64,000 nt of DNA from Alkalinema sp. FACHB-956 (GCF_014697025.1 NZ_JACJRC010000008.1:62001-126000); one strand, 5' to 3'; counted from the first letter of the stretch, positions 28,427 through 40,500 are shown. Program-made: numbers and translations. The notes: generated from the letters alone by a model not told the origin.

Positions 28427-29152
28427 TTATTCGATCGGACTGACCTTTGCCCGATAGAGCAATTTTTCTCCCTGCCGATAGCCAGAATATCGGATCCGTA
28501 CCTGATCACCTGGATTGGCGCTCCCTGCCATTAATTGATGTTGGTGCGGATCAAACGGAATTTCGTCCCCTACCGTTCCGATGGGGAGAAGTCCCCACTG
28601 TTGAAGCAGCGTTTCCACCGGGCGTACTAGGGGAATCAAATTAACAGCAGGTAATTGGGGATTTTTCTGGGCGGCATGAACAGCAGCAGACCATTGCAAT
28701 AACCAAGGTTCCAGCGTTTGTAGACTGGTTTGCTGAAATTCTTGCCACAGTTGTTCCCGTTGTTGCTGTAACTGCTGCACGAGTCGATCGTATTCCCCTT
28801 GCAGATTGTTGGAGGGCGGTAAATGATGGGCTGGCGGTGCGGTCGGTTCCTGGGAAAACTGCTGGAATAGCGCTTCGATCGAGATCTCTAAAGCACTAGC
28901 TAACCGGGTTAATGTCCTAATTTTCATCAGCGGAAGATGACCGCGCCGTAGACGGGTAATCGCTTTTTCCGAAATGCCTGCCCGCTGACTGAGGTTGCGA
29001 AAACTGGGAATGCCTTGAGCCTGCATCAACGCTTGTAAACGCGCTGTGTATTCCGGTGACTGGGTGGGATGCGGTGAGGGGGTAGATGGAGCGCTAGAAG
29101 ACTGGCTAACGGATGGATGGGACGATGGGTTGACCGATGGATGGAACGACAT
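28427..29152 (-). CDS. XRE-type HTH protein fused to a GrpE-like C-terminal domain
   Basis: A 241-residue protein with three parts. Residues 1-32 are a Ser/Pro-rich tail. Residues about 33-95 are an XRE/Cro HTH (NLSQRAGISEKAITRLRRG and LTRLASALEISIEALF). Residues about 115-165 are a Gln-rich helix. Residues about 175-241 resemble the GrpE head: LIPLVRPVETLLQQWG, then GLLPIGTVGDEIPFDP, H in HQHQL, PGDQVRIRYSGY and GEKLLYRAKV, matching the GrpE beta-domain pattern. This suggests a regulator linked to DnaK-type chaperone exchange. No dnaK or dnaJ is adjacent. It is read leftwards, divergent from the DUF486 gene. Confidence 0.78.
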   Translation of the reverse strand: MSFHPSVNPSSHPSVSQSSSAPSTPSPHPTQSPEYTARLQALMQAQGIPSFRNLSQRAGISEKAITRLRRGHLPLMKIRTLTRLASALEISIEALFQQFSQEPTAPPAHHLPPSNNLQGEYDRLVQQLQQQREQLWQEFQQTSLQTLEPWLLQWSAAVHAAQKNPQLPAVNLIPLVRPVETLLQQWGLLPIGTVGDEIPFDPHQHQLMAGSANPGDQVRIRYSGYRQGEKLLYRAKVSPIE

Positions 29153-29234
29153 AGTTTACCTTGAGCACGACCCCAGTTTTAAATATCCCATACGGACGAT
29201 CGATCATAGGGTAAACGTTTGTTGAGGAAGCGGT

Positions 29235-29579
29235 ATGTTGCAGCCGATCGTGTTGTTGATGATTTCCAATGTGTTTATGACCTTTGCCTGGTACGGGCAT
29301 TTAAAGGATCTCAAAACTGCGCCTCTCTGGGTCGCGATCGGGGTGAGTTGGGCGATCGCGTTTTTTGAGTATTGCTTTCAGGTTCCTGCAAATCGGCTTG
29401 GCAATGCTTATTTCAGTCTGCCGCAGCTCAAAGTGCTCCAGGAAATTATCACGATGGTCATCTTTGCTGGATTCAGTGTGATCTATATGAAAGTTCCCAT
29501 TACCCGCAATTACATGGTGGCCGCGATGCTATTAGCTGGAGCCGCCTACCTGATTTTTAGCGAGAACCAGACGCGATGA
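29235..29579 (+). CDS. DMT/DUF486 family small membrane protein
   Basis: A 114-residue protein with four predicted membrane helices, full length for the DUF486 (SugE/EamA-related) family. Signatures are VFMTFAWYGHLK near the N-terminus, FFEYCFQVPANRLGNAYFS, and FAGFSVIYMKVPITRNYMVA, ending LIFSENQ. Function is unknown; DMT relatives are small-molecule exporters. The ATG at 29235 follows GAGGAAG. A clean hairpin terminator lies downstream. Confidence 0.92.
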   Translation: MLQPIVLLMISNVFMTFAWYGHLKDLKTAPLWVAIGVSWAIAFFEYCFQVPANRLGNAYFSLPQLKVLQEIITMVIFAGFSVIYMKVPITRNYMVAAMLLAGAAYLIFSENQTR

Positions 29580-29749
29580 GGAAATTACGATCTCTACCGA
29601 TCGAATTAGACCATGCGTGAAGAACTCGGGGAGAAAATATCACTTACAACAGATTTGCAGCCCTATTGGATGATTTTGTCTCAGTTTTTTCCTGATTGAA
29701 TTGGATGGCTGCGGTATAGGGGAATGGTAGATGCACCCTGACAAATTTG

Positions 29750-29782
29750 ACCTCCCAAGCTCCCGGCCTGGGAGGTTTTTTA
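29750..29782 (+). terminator. rho-independent terminator, rightward
   Basis: ACCTCCCA (29750-29757) pairs with TGGGAGGT (29769-29776), followed by a six-T run. It lies 170 nt after the DUF486 gene and 45 nt before the convergent gene's stop. Confidence 0.88.
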
Positions 29783-29825
29783 TGGGCTCTCTGTTCTTTG
29801 ATGACCGGAACGATCGCGGGTTCGG

Positions 29826-30431
29826 CTAACGCATCGCCGCAACGGTATTTCGCCATGCCAAGTCTTTGGACAATACAATCAGGGCCCGTTCCTCAGGGCC
29901 TGTAAACATTTGGGCTTTGATCAGTTCAGTCAGTACTTGGTACGTTAGTTGTTTCGCAAAGGTGCCCCCCGCCTGTAGTAGATGACTGTAGTAAGTGAAC
30001 TGCGATCGGCCTTGGGGGTCCAGGTGAAATTGATGGATTTCATCGTGCGTCATTTTGACGACGGGGGTATCCACGGGAACGACAACGCGGGGAATCCCTT
30101 GCAGCCCATAGGCGGGCGTCGTTGTGGAGACCAAGCTACCAATGAGAACTGTCCACAATAAGGTGCGCGTCTCAGTAATCAGATCGGGCGCAAAAACGGG
30201 GTCAGGTTCGCTAGTGAGGCGGGGGCCGAGGTTGTTGAAGTTGGGATTGAGCAATTGGGAGTTGTACACTAAACCCACTGCCCAGTGCCGACCGTGGCTT
30301 TCTTCCAGCTTGACAAAGGTGCCAAATCCATAGTCATCGGCCTTGGGCGCATCGAGAAATTCGGTTTCATCATCGACTTGGACGATGTAATCGCAGTGGG
30401 AGTTGGATTTGACGACTTTGCCCAAACGCAT
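29826..30431 (-). CDS. conserved cyanobacterial protein with N-terminal HAS-barrel-like region
   Basis: About 201 residues. The start is taken at the ATG at 30431 (MRLGKVVKSNSHCDYIVQV); an earlier ATG at 30476 adds 15 residues. The first 70 residues (GKVVKSNSHCDYIVQVDD, FGTFVKLE, WAVGLVYNSQLLN) look like the HAS barrel found at the N-terminus of HerA-type ATPases. The middle (LLWTVLIGSLVS, GIPRVVVPVDTPV) and the helical end do not match a family I can name, and there is no Walker motif, so it is not itself an ATPase. It lies divergent from the Nudix gene. No function can be assigned. Confidence 0.75.
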   Translation of the reverse strand: MRLGKVVKSNSHCDYIVQVDDETEFLDAPKADDYGFGTFVKLEESHGRHWAVGLVYNSQLLNPNFNNLGPRLTSEPDPVFAPDLITETRTLLWTVLIGSLVSTTTPAYGLQGIPRVVVPVDTPVVKMTHDEIHQFHLDPQGRSQFTYYSHLLQAGGTFAKQLTYQVLTELIKAQMFTGPEERALIVLSKDLAWRNTVAAMR

Positions 30432-30520
30432 GTTTAGTGCCTGCTTGAGGGTTAATGAATAGTTCTTCTGTTCCAAATGGGATTATTGTAATACCATTTG
30501 CAAATTTGCAAACAATAGAA

Positions 30521-30574
30521 CTCTGTACAGTCACTAAACTCTGTACAGTCACTAAACTCTGTACAGTCACCAAA
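30521..30574. repeat. 18-nt tandem repeat (x3) in the HAS-barrel/Nudix divergent promoter
   Basis: Three copies of CTCTGTACAGTCACTAAA (third copy one mismatch) occupy the 160-nt interval between two divergent genes. Each copy contains the palindrome CTGTACAG, so the array could be a set of protein-binding sites as well as a slippage product. Confidence 0.93.
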
Positions 30575-30591
30575 CTCATGCTGGAGGATTT

Positions 30592-31071
30592 ATGGCAAAG
30601 GTTATTCAGGGCGATCGAATTGGCAAGACAGGTCAAATTACGTTGGGGTGTTCAGCGGTTTTATTCGACCCCGATGGCCAACGGATCTTGATGACGCGGC
30701 GCACGGATAACGATCGCTGGTGTTTGCCGGGAGGGCGGGTTGATCCGGGGGAATCCGTAGCGGAAGCCTGCCTGCGGGAAATGGTGGAGGAAACAGGGCT
30801 GTTAGTGGAAATTGTGCGCTTCTTAGGCGTGTATAGTGATCCCAATTATTTGATTGAATATGCCAGTGGTAACCGCTGCCAGATTGTGGCGTTGAATTTT
30901 GAAGTTAAACAGGTGGGCGGTGAATTGGGGTTGAGCGATGAAACCAACGCCTATGGCTATTACACGCGATCGGAGATTCGATCGATGGATGTCATGGATC
31001 ACCAACGACAACGTATTGAAGATGCATTTGACAGTCTAGAAAATGCAACAGAAGGTCCTTGGATTCGATGA
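30592..31071 (+). CDS. Nudix hydrolase
   Basis: A 159-residue Nudix-fold pyrophosphatase. The Nudix box is complete (GESVAEACLREMVEETG near residues 52-68, with catalytic Glu residues), preceded by MTRRTDNDRWCLPGGRVDPG. Substrate type cannot be read; the general layout suits an ADP-ribose or nucleotide-sugar/NTP hydrolase. GGAGG about 5-8 nt upstream supports the ATG at 30592. A hairpin terminator follows at 31198, beyond a 20-nt repeat array. Confidence 0.94.
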   Translation: MAKVIQGDRIGKTGQITLGCSAVLFDPDGQRILMTRRTDNDRWCLPGGRVDPGESVAEACLREMVEETGLLVEIVRFLGVYSDPNYLIEYASGNRCQIVALNFEVKQVGGELGLSDETNAYGYYTRSEIRSMDVMDHQRQRIEDAFDSLENATEGPWIR

Positions 31072-31094
31072 TTCTTGAATCAGAAAAAGTAACA

Positions 31095-31194
31095 CTTGCT
31101 CTAGAAAGGTAAGGCTTGCTCTAGAAAGGTAAGGCTTGTTTTAGAAAAGTAAGACTTGTTTTAGAAAAGTAAGGCTTATTTTAAACAAGTAAGA
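31095..31194. repeat. 20-nt tandem repeat, five copies
   Basis: Five head-to-tail degenerate copies of CTTGCTCTAGAAAGGTAAGG lie directly after the Nudix stop. Copies drift progressively (GCTCTAG to GTTTTAG to ATTTTAA), so the array is older than the other repeats. Confidence 0.93.
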
Positions 31195-31197
31195 CTG

Positions 31198-31233
31198 GCT
31201 CCAAGGAAGAAAAAAATAACTTGGAGCAATTTT
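31198..31233 (+). terminator. terminator after the Nudix gene and repeat array
   Basis: GCTCCAAG (31198-31205) pairs with CTTGGAGC (31220-31227), followed by AATTTT. The loop is a 14-nt purine-rich stretch. Confidence 0.8.
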
Positions 31234-31579
31234 ATGCTGTCAATGCTTAAAGGTGAAAGGTGGAGGTCAAGCCTCGGGTTGCGGCTGCCCAAAAATGCAA
31301 GATATTGTCCCAGACAAGGGCTCCCCGTAGAACTTTAAACTTCCTTCAAAGAAAGACCACGGTTTTTAGAGATTTGTCTCTGGCACCATCATTTGTCCGG
31401 AATTTTACTGAGGTTAGAGAAACCTGAGTCATTCACTGAACAAAAATTTGCGTACTCATCAGGATGTCACCCTTGCTTGCTTGTGAAAGAAGCAGGCGAT
31501 TTGTCTTCCCATCGTTTTTCGGTGTCTGCTTGCCTCTTGTGCTTAGAACCCTGGTTTCTCTTCCAACGGAACATGTGCT

Positions 31580-34500
31580 ATGAATCCTGATTTTTTTGCT
31601 GCGGCTTCGGCGATCGCGCCGTTGACCGATCATTTGTCCCTATCGACCAGTCCCCTAGACCTACCCCCATTCTCTGGGGCGACGACTGGGCGATCGCTCG
31701 TTTTTATCGATGGGGGGGTGGAAAACTACCAGCAACTTCTGACGGGACTGAATGCGGGAAGTTCTGCATACTTTATTGATCCCCAGCAGAACGGGATTGA
31801 TCAGATTAGCCAGGTTCTCGCTGGATTGAGTGACGTTGCTGCCATTCATATTGTTTCCCACGGCAATGTTGGCAGGCTCAAACTGGGGAATGCGGATCTG
31901 AGCGGCGATACCCTCGGACTCTACGCCGATCGCCTGCATCAGTGGGCGACACATTTAACCGAAGATGCCGATATCTTCCTCTATGGCTGTGATGTAGCCC
32001 AAGGGGATTTGGGAACCACCTTTGTGCAACAATGGGCAACCCTAACAGGGGCAGATATTGCGGCTTCTAATAACCTCACGGGGAATTCCGACCTAGGGGG
32101 TGATTGGACCCTAGAAGTTAACACAGGTGCGATCGCGACCAACCTCGCCTTTCAATCAACCACCCTAACGCAGTATCAAAACACGCTGCTTACACCGATT
32201 AGTACAGCAGAATATAACAGCTTTAAAGCTGGGGTTAATGATTTTCTAGCACTGGCGCAAACGGGAATTGATACGATCGCCTTTGCCCAACGCTTACCCC
32301 TGGTTGGCAGTCAATTAGCCAGTACCGCAAAATTTTTCCAAACGCTGAAGAACGATTTAGCAACCGCCTGGGCCACGCTAGAAGCGATTCCTGTGGCTGA
32401 TTTAGATAGCGAAGATATCCGCAGCACGATCGCGACTGCTTTAGCGCCCTACCTACCCAGCGGCGTTACGGTGACTGAAAATGCGAGCCAGGTTGTCTTT
32501 AACTTAGATCTGAGTCGAGTGGTGAATTCTAACCTGGACTTTGATCTGGGCTTAGATGCGATCGGGCTGAGTGTTGGCAGCAGCGGCAATATCAATACTC
32601 AATTAGGGTATACCTTGCCGCTTAAGTTTGGCGTTGATTTAACTAGCAGTGAATTTTTTGTTGATACCAGTGCGCTGAATGAACTCGCGATCGGCTTAAC
32701 GGTCACCACACCGGGACTCAGCGCCACCGGACGACTAGGCTTTTTGCAAGTCAATGTGGCTGGGCAAGATAGCCAAGGCAACGCCACCAATTTTGCGGGA
32801 CAGTTTCAGGTTGACCTGCGCGATCCCAACAGCGACGGACGCCTCACCGCCAGCGAACTCGCCGGACTCAGCGCAACCCAACTACTCAGCTCCAAACTCC
32901 AAGCCAATGCGGATCTGAACTTAGGGCTAACCACGAGCTTTGGTGGTTCTGCGGCGTTCCCTTCTTTGAAAGCGGATTTGAATATTGATTGGGCCTTTGA
33001 TCCCAATAATCTCAATCTCCTCCCCACCGCAGCTTTTAATAATGCGCGTTTGAATCTGGGTGAGTTTTTTAGTGAATTTGTTAATCCCATCTTTTCAGAA
33101 ATTCAAAAAGTTTTAAAACCGATTCAGCCGGTTTTTGATGTTCTGAATACCCGTATGCCCGTCCTATCAGATATTGGGCCACTGCGGGATATTTATGATT
33201 TGGATGGGAATGGCACCGTCACGCTATTAGAATTCGTCGGCAAGTCTAGCGGCAATGAAAGTGCTGCAAAATTCCTCAGTGCGGTCACTCAAATTGCGCA
33301 ATTTATTAACAGCATTCCCACGGGCGTGGGGGATGTCTATATTCCCCTAGGTAATCTGCGGTTAAACGACAGTCCCACAGCGGATTTGCGCACAGCAGGT
33401 TTACTGAATAGTCTCAATTTAAATAACGCGAGCTTGGTCGATGACTTAACGAATCTGTTACCCGGTGTTGATAATGCAACTCGCAATATTCTAAACAACT
33501 TTAAGAGCAGTACTAGCAACGCGAACTTCAGCGGGGGCCTAGCCTTTCCGTTATTGCAAAATCCAACCACTGCCTTGGGGTTACTTCTAGGTCGGAACGT
33601 TTCGCTCTTTACCTTAGACTTACCGGCCCTAGGCACCAACTTTAACGTTAGTCAATTTTTCCCCATCCTCGGCCCCTTGGGCGTACGCTTAAGTGGCAGT
33701 TTTGACTTCCAGGCCGACTTTAACTTTGGCTACGACACCGAAGGCTTCAAACAATTTGCTACAGCGTTGGACGGCGGATCGATCGACCCCAGTTTGATTT
33801 TCAACGGTTTCTACATCAGTGATACCGCATCCCCCGATGGCAACGGCCCTGATATCCCCGAAGTCAAGATTAATGCCAGCGTTCAGGCATCTGGGGAAAT
33901 TAATGTCATCGTTGCAGCGGCTGGCGTGGGCGGCGGACTATTTGCCACAGTGAACCTCGACCTGCGCGATCGCGATCCTGCCACAGGCAATTCCGTACCC
34001 TATGCTGACGGCAAAATTCGCCTCGATGAATTAGGCAAAAACTTCGCAGCGAATGGCCCCCTTGGGATTTTCACCGCATCGGGTAAGTTGACTGCGGGGT
34101 TAAATGCCTACATTAAAGTCGGCGTTGACTTACCCTTTGTCGGTTTTGTTGGCTGGCAGGATTCCTTTGACATTGCCACTGCCACCCTCCTTGACTTTGA
34201 TACAGACACCTCAAAACTTGCTCCTAATCCTGTCTTAGCAGAATTCGATCCGACCTTAGGCGCTAACGTCCTGCGACTCAACATGGGGCCTAATGCAGCG
34301 GCTCGGCTGGCAGGCAATCTAGATGATGCGAACGAAACGTTTAAAGTAACCCGATCGGCGGATGGCAGTAAATTACTCGTCACAGCCTTTGGCTATACCC
34401 AGGAATTTGACGCTAGTACCGTCGCTAAGATTTACGCAGAGGGAGGCGCTGGAGATGATGTAATCGACATCGCTGAGGATGTAGCAATTCCAGCAGAACT

Positions 34501-37500
34501 GTGGGGCGACTTTAATCCAGCACGCAACCCAGGCCGCAGTGAATTTGGCAATGACAAGATTTTCGCAGGAGGAGCCGCTGCCATTCTCCATGGTGGGGCT
34601 GGGAACGACGAATTAACCGCTCGATCGGGGGATTCCCAACTGTTTGGGGAAGCGGGCAACGATAAGCTATTTGGGGGCACCGGCAACGATACAATGCTCG
34701 GCGGCGAAGGAGACGATCGTCTCTACGCTAATGATGGCAACGACACTCTAGAAGGTAATCAAGGCGACGATTACCTTGAGGCGGGCAAAGGCAACGATAC
34801 CGTCTACGGCGGCGATGGCAACGATCGCATCAAAGGTGGGGACGGGAACGATACACTCTACGGCAATGATGGCACCGACATTATCGAAGCGGGGCAAGGC
34901 GATGATACGGCCTACGGTGGAGCAGGCAATGATTACATCTTAGATGAGGGAGAAATCGTCATTGTCAACAGCACGGATTCCCCTTCGCTTCCCCCCGGTG
35001 GCCCAGTGCTCGACAATGTGGTTGTGAAAAACAAACCAGGTTTATTGATTCAAGTCAATCTCTCCGCCGGTGGTGGCAACGATACCTTCTACGGTGAAAC
35101 AGGCAATGATGTCTTGTTTGGTCAAGCAGGTGTCGATATCCTCTACGGACAGGAAGGCGATGATTGGCTGGATGGGGGAGCCGATCGGGATTTCCTATTG
35201 GGTGATTTAGGCAGCGTCGATCGGGCAACGGAAACCGTCACACTCACACCGGGCAGTGGCGGCAATGATAAGCTCTTCGGCGGTAGTGGCAATGACGAAC
35301 TCTACGGGCAAGCAGGTGATGATGAACTCTACGGGCAATCCGGCGATGATGTCTTGATTGGTGGATTGGGCAATGATCTAGCGGATGGTGGAGCCGATCG
35401 AGATTGGGTACTGGGGGATGAAGGAAGTGTTAATCGTACGACCAACACTGTCACCCTGGGTGCAGGCAATGGTAACGATATGCTTTTTGGTGGTTCAGGC
35501 AACGATGATCTCTACGGTCAATTAGGTGATGATTTACTTTTTGGCGATAGTGCTCAAATCGTTAGCGTCAATGGTTCTACGGAACGAGTCGAATCGATCG
35601 ACACGACCAATGGTGGAAACGATCGCCTCTTCGGTGGCTTAGGACGGGATGTCTTGCTGGGTGGAACCGGGGACGATCGGCTATTTGGCAGTGACGAAAC
35701 TTACAGCGAAGTTGGAGCCGCCAATCTTCTCTTTGGCGATAATGGGGCCGTGCTGCGACGTAAGTCCGATTTGTTTATCACTGAAGTTGCGTCCACCAAT
35801 CCGGCCAACGGCGGACGTGACGAGATTCAAGCGCAAATCAGTGATGTCATTGTGGGCGGTTCCGGCGGTTTGGATGCCCCTGGTCTAGGAGGCGATCGTC
35901 TCTTCGGCAGTACAGGGAATGACATTATTCTGGGCGATAACGGTCGGGTAGTTCGCCGCAATGATGGTCAAGTCGATCGTATTGACCTACTGTTTAACGA
36001 TCAAGGGGGCGATGATCTGATTGAAGGTCGCGCAGGCAGCGATATTTTACTGGGCGGCGGCGGCAACGATCGCATCATTGGCGGCAGTCAGATTGCCAAT
36101 GCCAGCGATGGCGTCGATTACATCTTCGGTGGTGGGGGTGATGACGCGATCGCCGGGGGCAACGCCACCATTACAGACAATGCCAACCCAGCGGCGCGGG
36201 TGATTACTAATCTTGACAGTAGCGCGATCGTCAATTGGCTGTTTGGCGACTACGGTTTATTGACCTTTATCGGCATTGGCGATGATTTAAATAGCCGCTT
36301 GGGCTTTAAAGTGCTGGATTACTTTGCAGCCACCCTGACCAAAGCCCAAAGTATTCTAGGCGAAGCAGAAGGCAACGATCGGATCGTCGGTAATTTAGGT
36401 GCCGATCCCCTCTTCGGCGGTGGCGGCAATGACACGATCAGCGGCGGCGAAAACGACGATCGCATCTTGGCTGACTACGGTGTAATTGAACTGACGAACG
36501 GGAGTCCAACCCGCCTAGCCAGCACAGAGCCAAGCGTTGGCGGCAACGACATTGTCGAAGGCAGTAATGGTAAAGATTGGATCATTGGGGGAGCTGGAAA
36601 CGAAATCAACCTTGACGGCAGCAGCGGTCAAGACATCATTTTGGGTGACAACGGCGAAATTCTAATCAATAACGGAATCGTTACCCAAACCCGATCAACC
36701 AATCCAGAATTTGGCGGTAATGATGTTATCAACGGTGGCAATCAATCGGATATCATCATCGGGGGCAGCGGCAACGACCAAATGGATGGCGGTGCTGATG
36801 AGGCTTCAGATATTCTGCTAGGTGACAACGGCATTGTCTACGGTAATACTGCTAACCCCAATACTGCCAATGATATTGTTTCCACCGATCCCACCTTTGG
36901 CGGTCGTGACCAAATCTCAGGAGGTGCGGGCGATGACATCATCTTGGGCGGTTCTGGAGGCGGTGATATTGCGGGACAACTCGGCGATACAATTTTGGGA
37001 GGACTCGGCGACGATATCTTGCTAGGTGATGGGGGGCGCATTACTCGTAACAGCAATAACGAAGTCGAAAAAATTGAAACGCTCTTCCCCAGCAATGGCG
37101 GCAACGACATCATTAATGGCAATGAAGGTCGTGATATTGCGCTGGGTGGTGCCGGGGACGATACGATTTCCGGCGATGCAGGCAATGATATTTTGCTAGG
37201 CGATCAGGGTGTCGTTGACTTCAGTCTGGATGAAGATCTAGAAACGTTGGATGTGATTCGATCGATCGACCCCAGTTTAGGCGGTAAAGATACCATTTTC
37301 GGTAACGATGGTGATGATATCGCCTTTGGGGGCGCAAATGATGACACGATCGACGGCAATAACGGGAATGACATTTTGCTAGGTGATAATGGCAAAATCA
37401 CCTTGGATAGCAATCAGTTCATTACCCAAATCACAACCACCGATGGCCAAATCGGTGGCAACGATCGCATCAAAGGTTCCGCAGGCAACGATCGGGTACT

Positions 37501-40500
37501 AGGTGGATTTGGAAATGACGATCTCCAGGGCAACGCAGGCGAAGATATCCTACTGGGCGATAACGGCACTCTGGAATACGCCCTCGATAACAACCCAGAA
37601 ACCTTAGATTTAATTGCCACGATCGACCCCGAATTTGGTGGCAATGATGTCATTCAAGGCAACGACGATCGAGACATTGCCCTCGGCGGTGCGCAGAACG
37701 ATACGATTAACGGCAATGGAGGCGATGACATCCTCCTGGGTGATAACGGTCGCATTACCTATAGCAATGGCAAAATCCGTTTGATTGAAACCACCGATCC
37801 CACGATCGGCGGCCAAGATAATATTTTTGGCGATGATGGCAATGACATTATTTTAGGTGGTGCAGAAGCCGATTACCTCCGAGGCAATCATGGCAATGAC
37901 ACGATTCTAGGCGATCACGGAAAACTCGATTACGCCTATGCTGGCGATGACAAAGTTGCCGCTGATAGTAATCTCGACACCTTAGATTTCGTCACCACCA
38001 CCCATCCCACCTTGGGCGGCAATGATTTAATCTTCGGCGATCGGGGCAGCGATAATCTCCTAGGTGGCACCGGCAGCGATCGCATCTATGGAGACGAAGG
38101 ACTAGATACCCTGGATGAAGAATGGCAAGTCGTGGGTAATGCTGATTTGAACGGAGACGGCGCAAACGATCTCCTCTGGCGTAATCAAATCACCGGGCAA
38201 AATCTGCTCTGGGTAACCCGAGATGGCAAATTCTCGGAAGCCGTTCCCCTACCAGATGTTAACGATTTAAGTTGGCAAGTGGCAGGCATCTTTGATCTCA
38301 ATGGTGATGGCAAAAAAGACATTCTTTGGCGGCACAGCAACGGTACTCTAGTTGCCTGGAAAATGAATGGCATTACCTACGATTCCGGTTACTGGTTTAA
38401 TAATTCACCCGACAGTAACTGGCAGTTATTAAGCATTGCTGATCTAGCGGGTAATGGAACTCCCTATTTTGTTTGGCGACATATCACTGGCCCTATGGTG
38501 CTTTGGCAAATCCAAAATTTCCAACGAGTCAATGGATTCACCCTAGCCTATGCACCAGATGCTAGTTGGCAAGTGGAAAAAATCGCTGATGTCACCAATG
38601 ATGGTAAAGCTGATTTGGTATGGCGACATACCGCAGCCAACCTGGTTGTAATTTGGGCAATGGATAGGGACAAGGTGATTAATAGTAATGTTTTCACCCA
38701 TGTTACGGACTCCAATTGGATGATTGCGGGCTTTGCAGACTTCAACAAGGATGGTAAAACAGATTGGCTCTGGCGGCACAGAATATCTGGTGGAGCAGTA
38801 ATTTGGCAAATGAATGGGGTTAACCTTATCGGAGGCCAAGTATTTAATAATGCTCCGGCGCTCAGTTGGCAGATTGCTAGTCTAAGTGACTATACAGGGG
38901 ATGGCCAAGCAGATGTAGTCTGGCGGCATCAAGCATTAGGATTAACCGCTTTCTGGCAGCTAGAGGGTGCCAACTTGAAGCAGGGATGGTTTCTGCCCCA
39001 TGCCGATGAAAAGGTCTTTGATTCTACTTCGGCAGATCTCATTCTGGGTGACCATGGCAAATTCTACCCCGCCCTACTGCGCGATCGTAATTACGTCTCG
39101 ATCGACACCGCAGCTAACCAAGGCGGCGGCAACGACATTCTCTTTGGAAACCAAGGAGATGACACCATCCTAGGACAACAGGGACAGGATATTATCTACG
39201 GTGGTTCCGGTGAGGATGATATTCTCGGGGGCCATAATGTGCGCGGAGGAGCCGATGGTGACGATCAGGTCGATGGAGGCGCGAATTCGGATGTTGTGTT
39301 GGGTGATAACGGCCAAATTACCCGGCGACCTCTCGCAAACGGCAGTTGGCAGAAATACCCGGCCCCCTTTGCCGATACGATTCGCGATGTGATTCGCTTT
39401 GACGATGTCGATCGGGTTGGCGGTAACGATACTCTACGCGGCAGTGCAGGCGATGATATTTTGCAAGGACAACGGGGCAATGATTGGATTGATGGGGGTA
39501 AGGGCGATGATGAATTAATTGGGCAACTGGGCAATGATTTTCTGCTGGGTCGATCGGGTCAAGATTTTGCTCTGGGCGATACGGGCATTATTCTGCGGGA
39601 CTACAATCCCGATGGTACCCCACGCTTAAATCGTAATCAGTCCTGGCATCGGGATGCGCTGCTGCTGGATGTAGCCAATTTAGTCGATAGCTACAATCTT
39701 AATGCCATCCCCAATAGTGCCTTCCAGGATGCCAATATCGATAGTCTGCTCTTCACTGCTGCCAACGGACAGGGGGGGGTAGACAGTCAAGTGCAGGCCC
39801 TCAGCTTCTTCGATGATGGGCATGATTATCTTGATGGAGGGACAGGGGACGATAGCCTCTTTGGACAGCGGGGGAATGATTCGATGTTTGGGGGGGAAGG
39901 GAATGACTACGCTGAAGGGAATGCCGGTGATGACACGATCGAGGGTGGTTCCGGTGATGACTTCATCGTGGGTGATAATGCAACGAACATTGCACCCTTT
40001 AATCGGGAATTACCCACCGTCTTCCGAGGCATTCATCTAATTCAACAAGGAACTGGCTTGAACTTTGAGTTGGGTGAATTTGGCACGATCGTCATTCCCA
40101 ACCTGAGTCTGCACCCCCAAACCAATGATGGGCTTCTGACTACCGTAAGTTTGACGGAACCGATTACGTTTGACACCGCCCCCCAAGCCCCGATCTCACC
40201 CTTAATGCGTAATGGCAAAACCTGGCGACCCTTAATTTCCCTCATCCCCAACTTGACCCATCACTTAGATTTGCTATCAGGCAACGATCGCTTGAGTGAT
40301 GTGAGTGGTAACAATACGTTGATTGGGGATAACTACGCCAGCTTCCTACCCCTACGCACAGGTAATGCCGAGGTTGATAACAACTTGGATGACCTAGACA
40401 CGCTCATGCACCATGTCACCTACGATCTGCACGATCTGGAACTGACGCTACGGAATGGGCAACCGAAACAGACTCTGAGCATGGCCAACGATCAAATCTT

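Larger units (their letters stand above)
31072..31579. other. intergenic region, Nudix gene to giant RTX gene
   Basis: A 508-nt region with a 20-nt tandem array and the Nudix terminator in its first 160 nt. The remaining 350 nt precede the giant gene and should contain its promoter and 5' UTR. I see short hairpins but no recognisable riboswitch or tRNA. Confidence 0.5.

Noticed and set aside
30521-30560. NtcA site (GTAN8TAC) in the repeat array
   Set aside because: The GTA and TAC half-sites are 16 nt apart rather than 8.
31095-31194. Possible CRISPR array
   Set aside because: The 20-nt units are head to tail with no spacers of constant length, and no cas genes are present.
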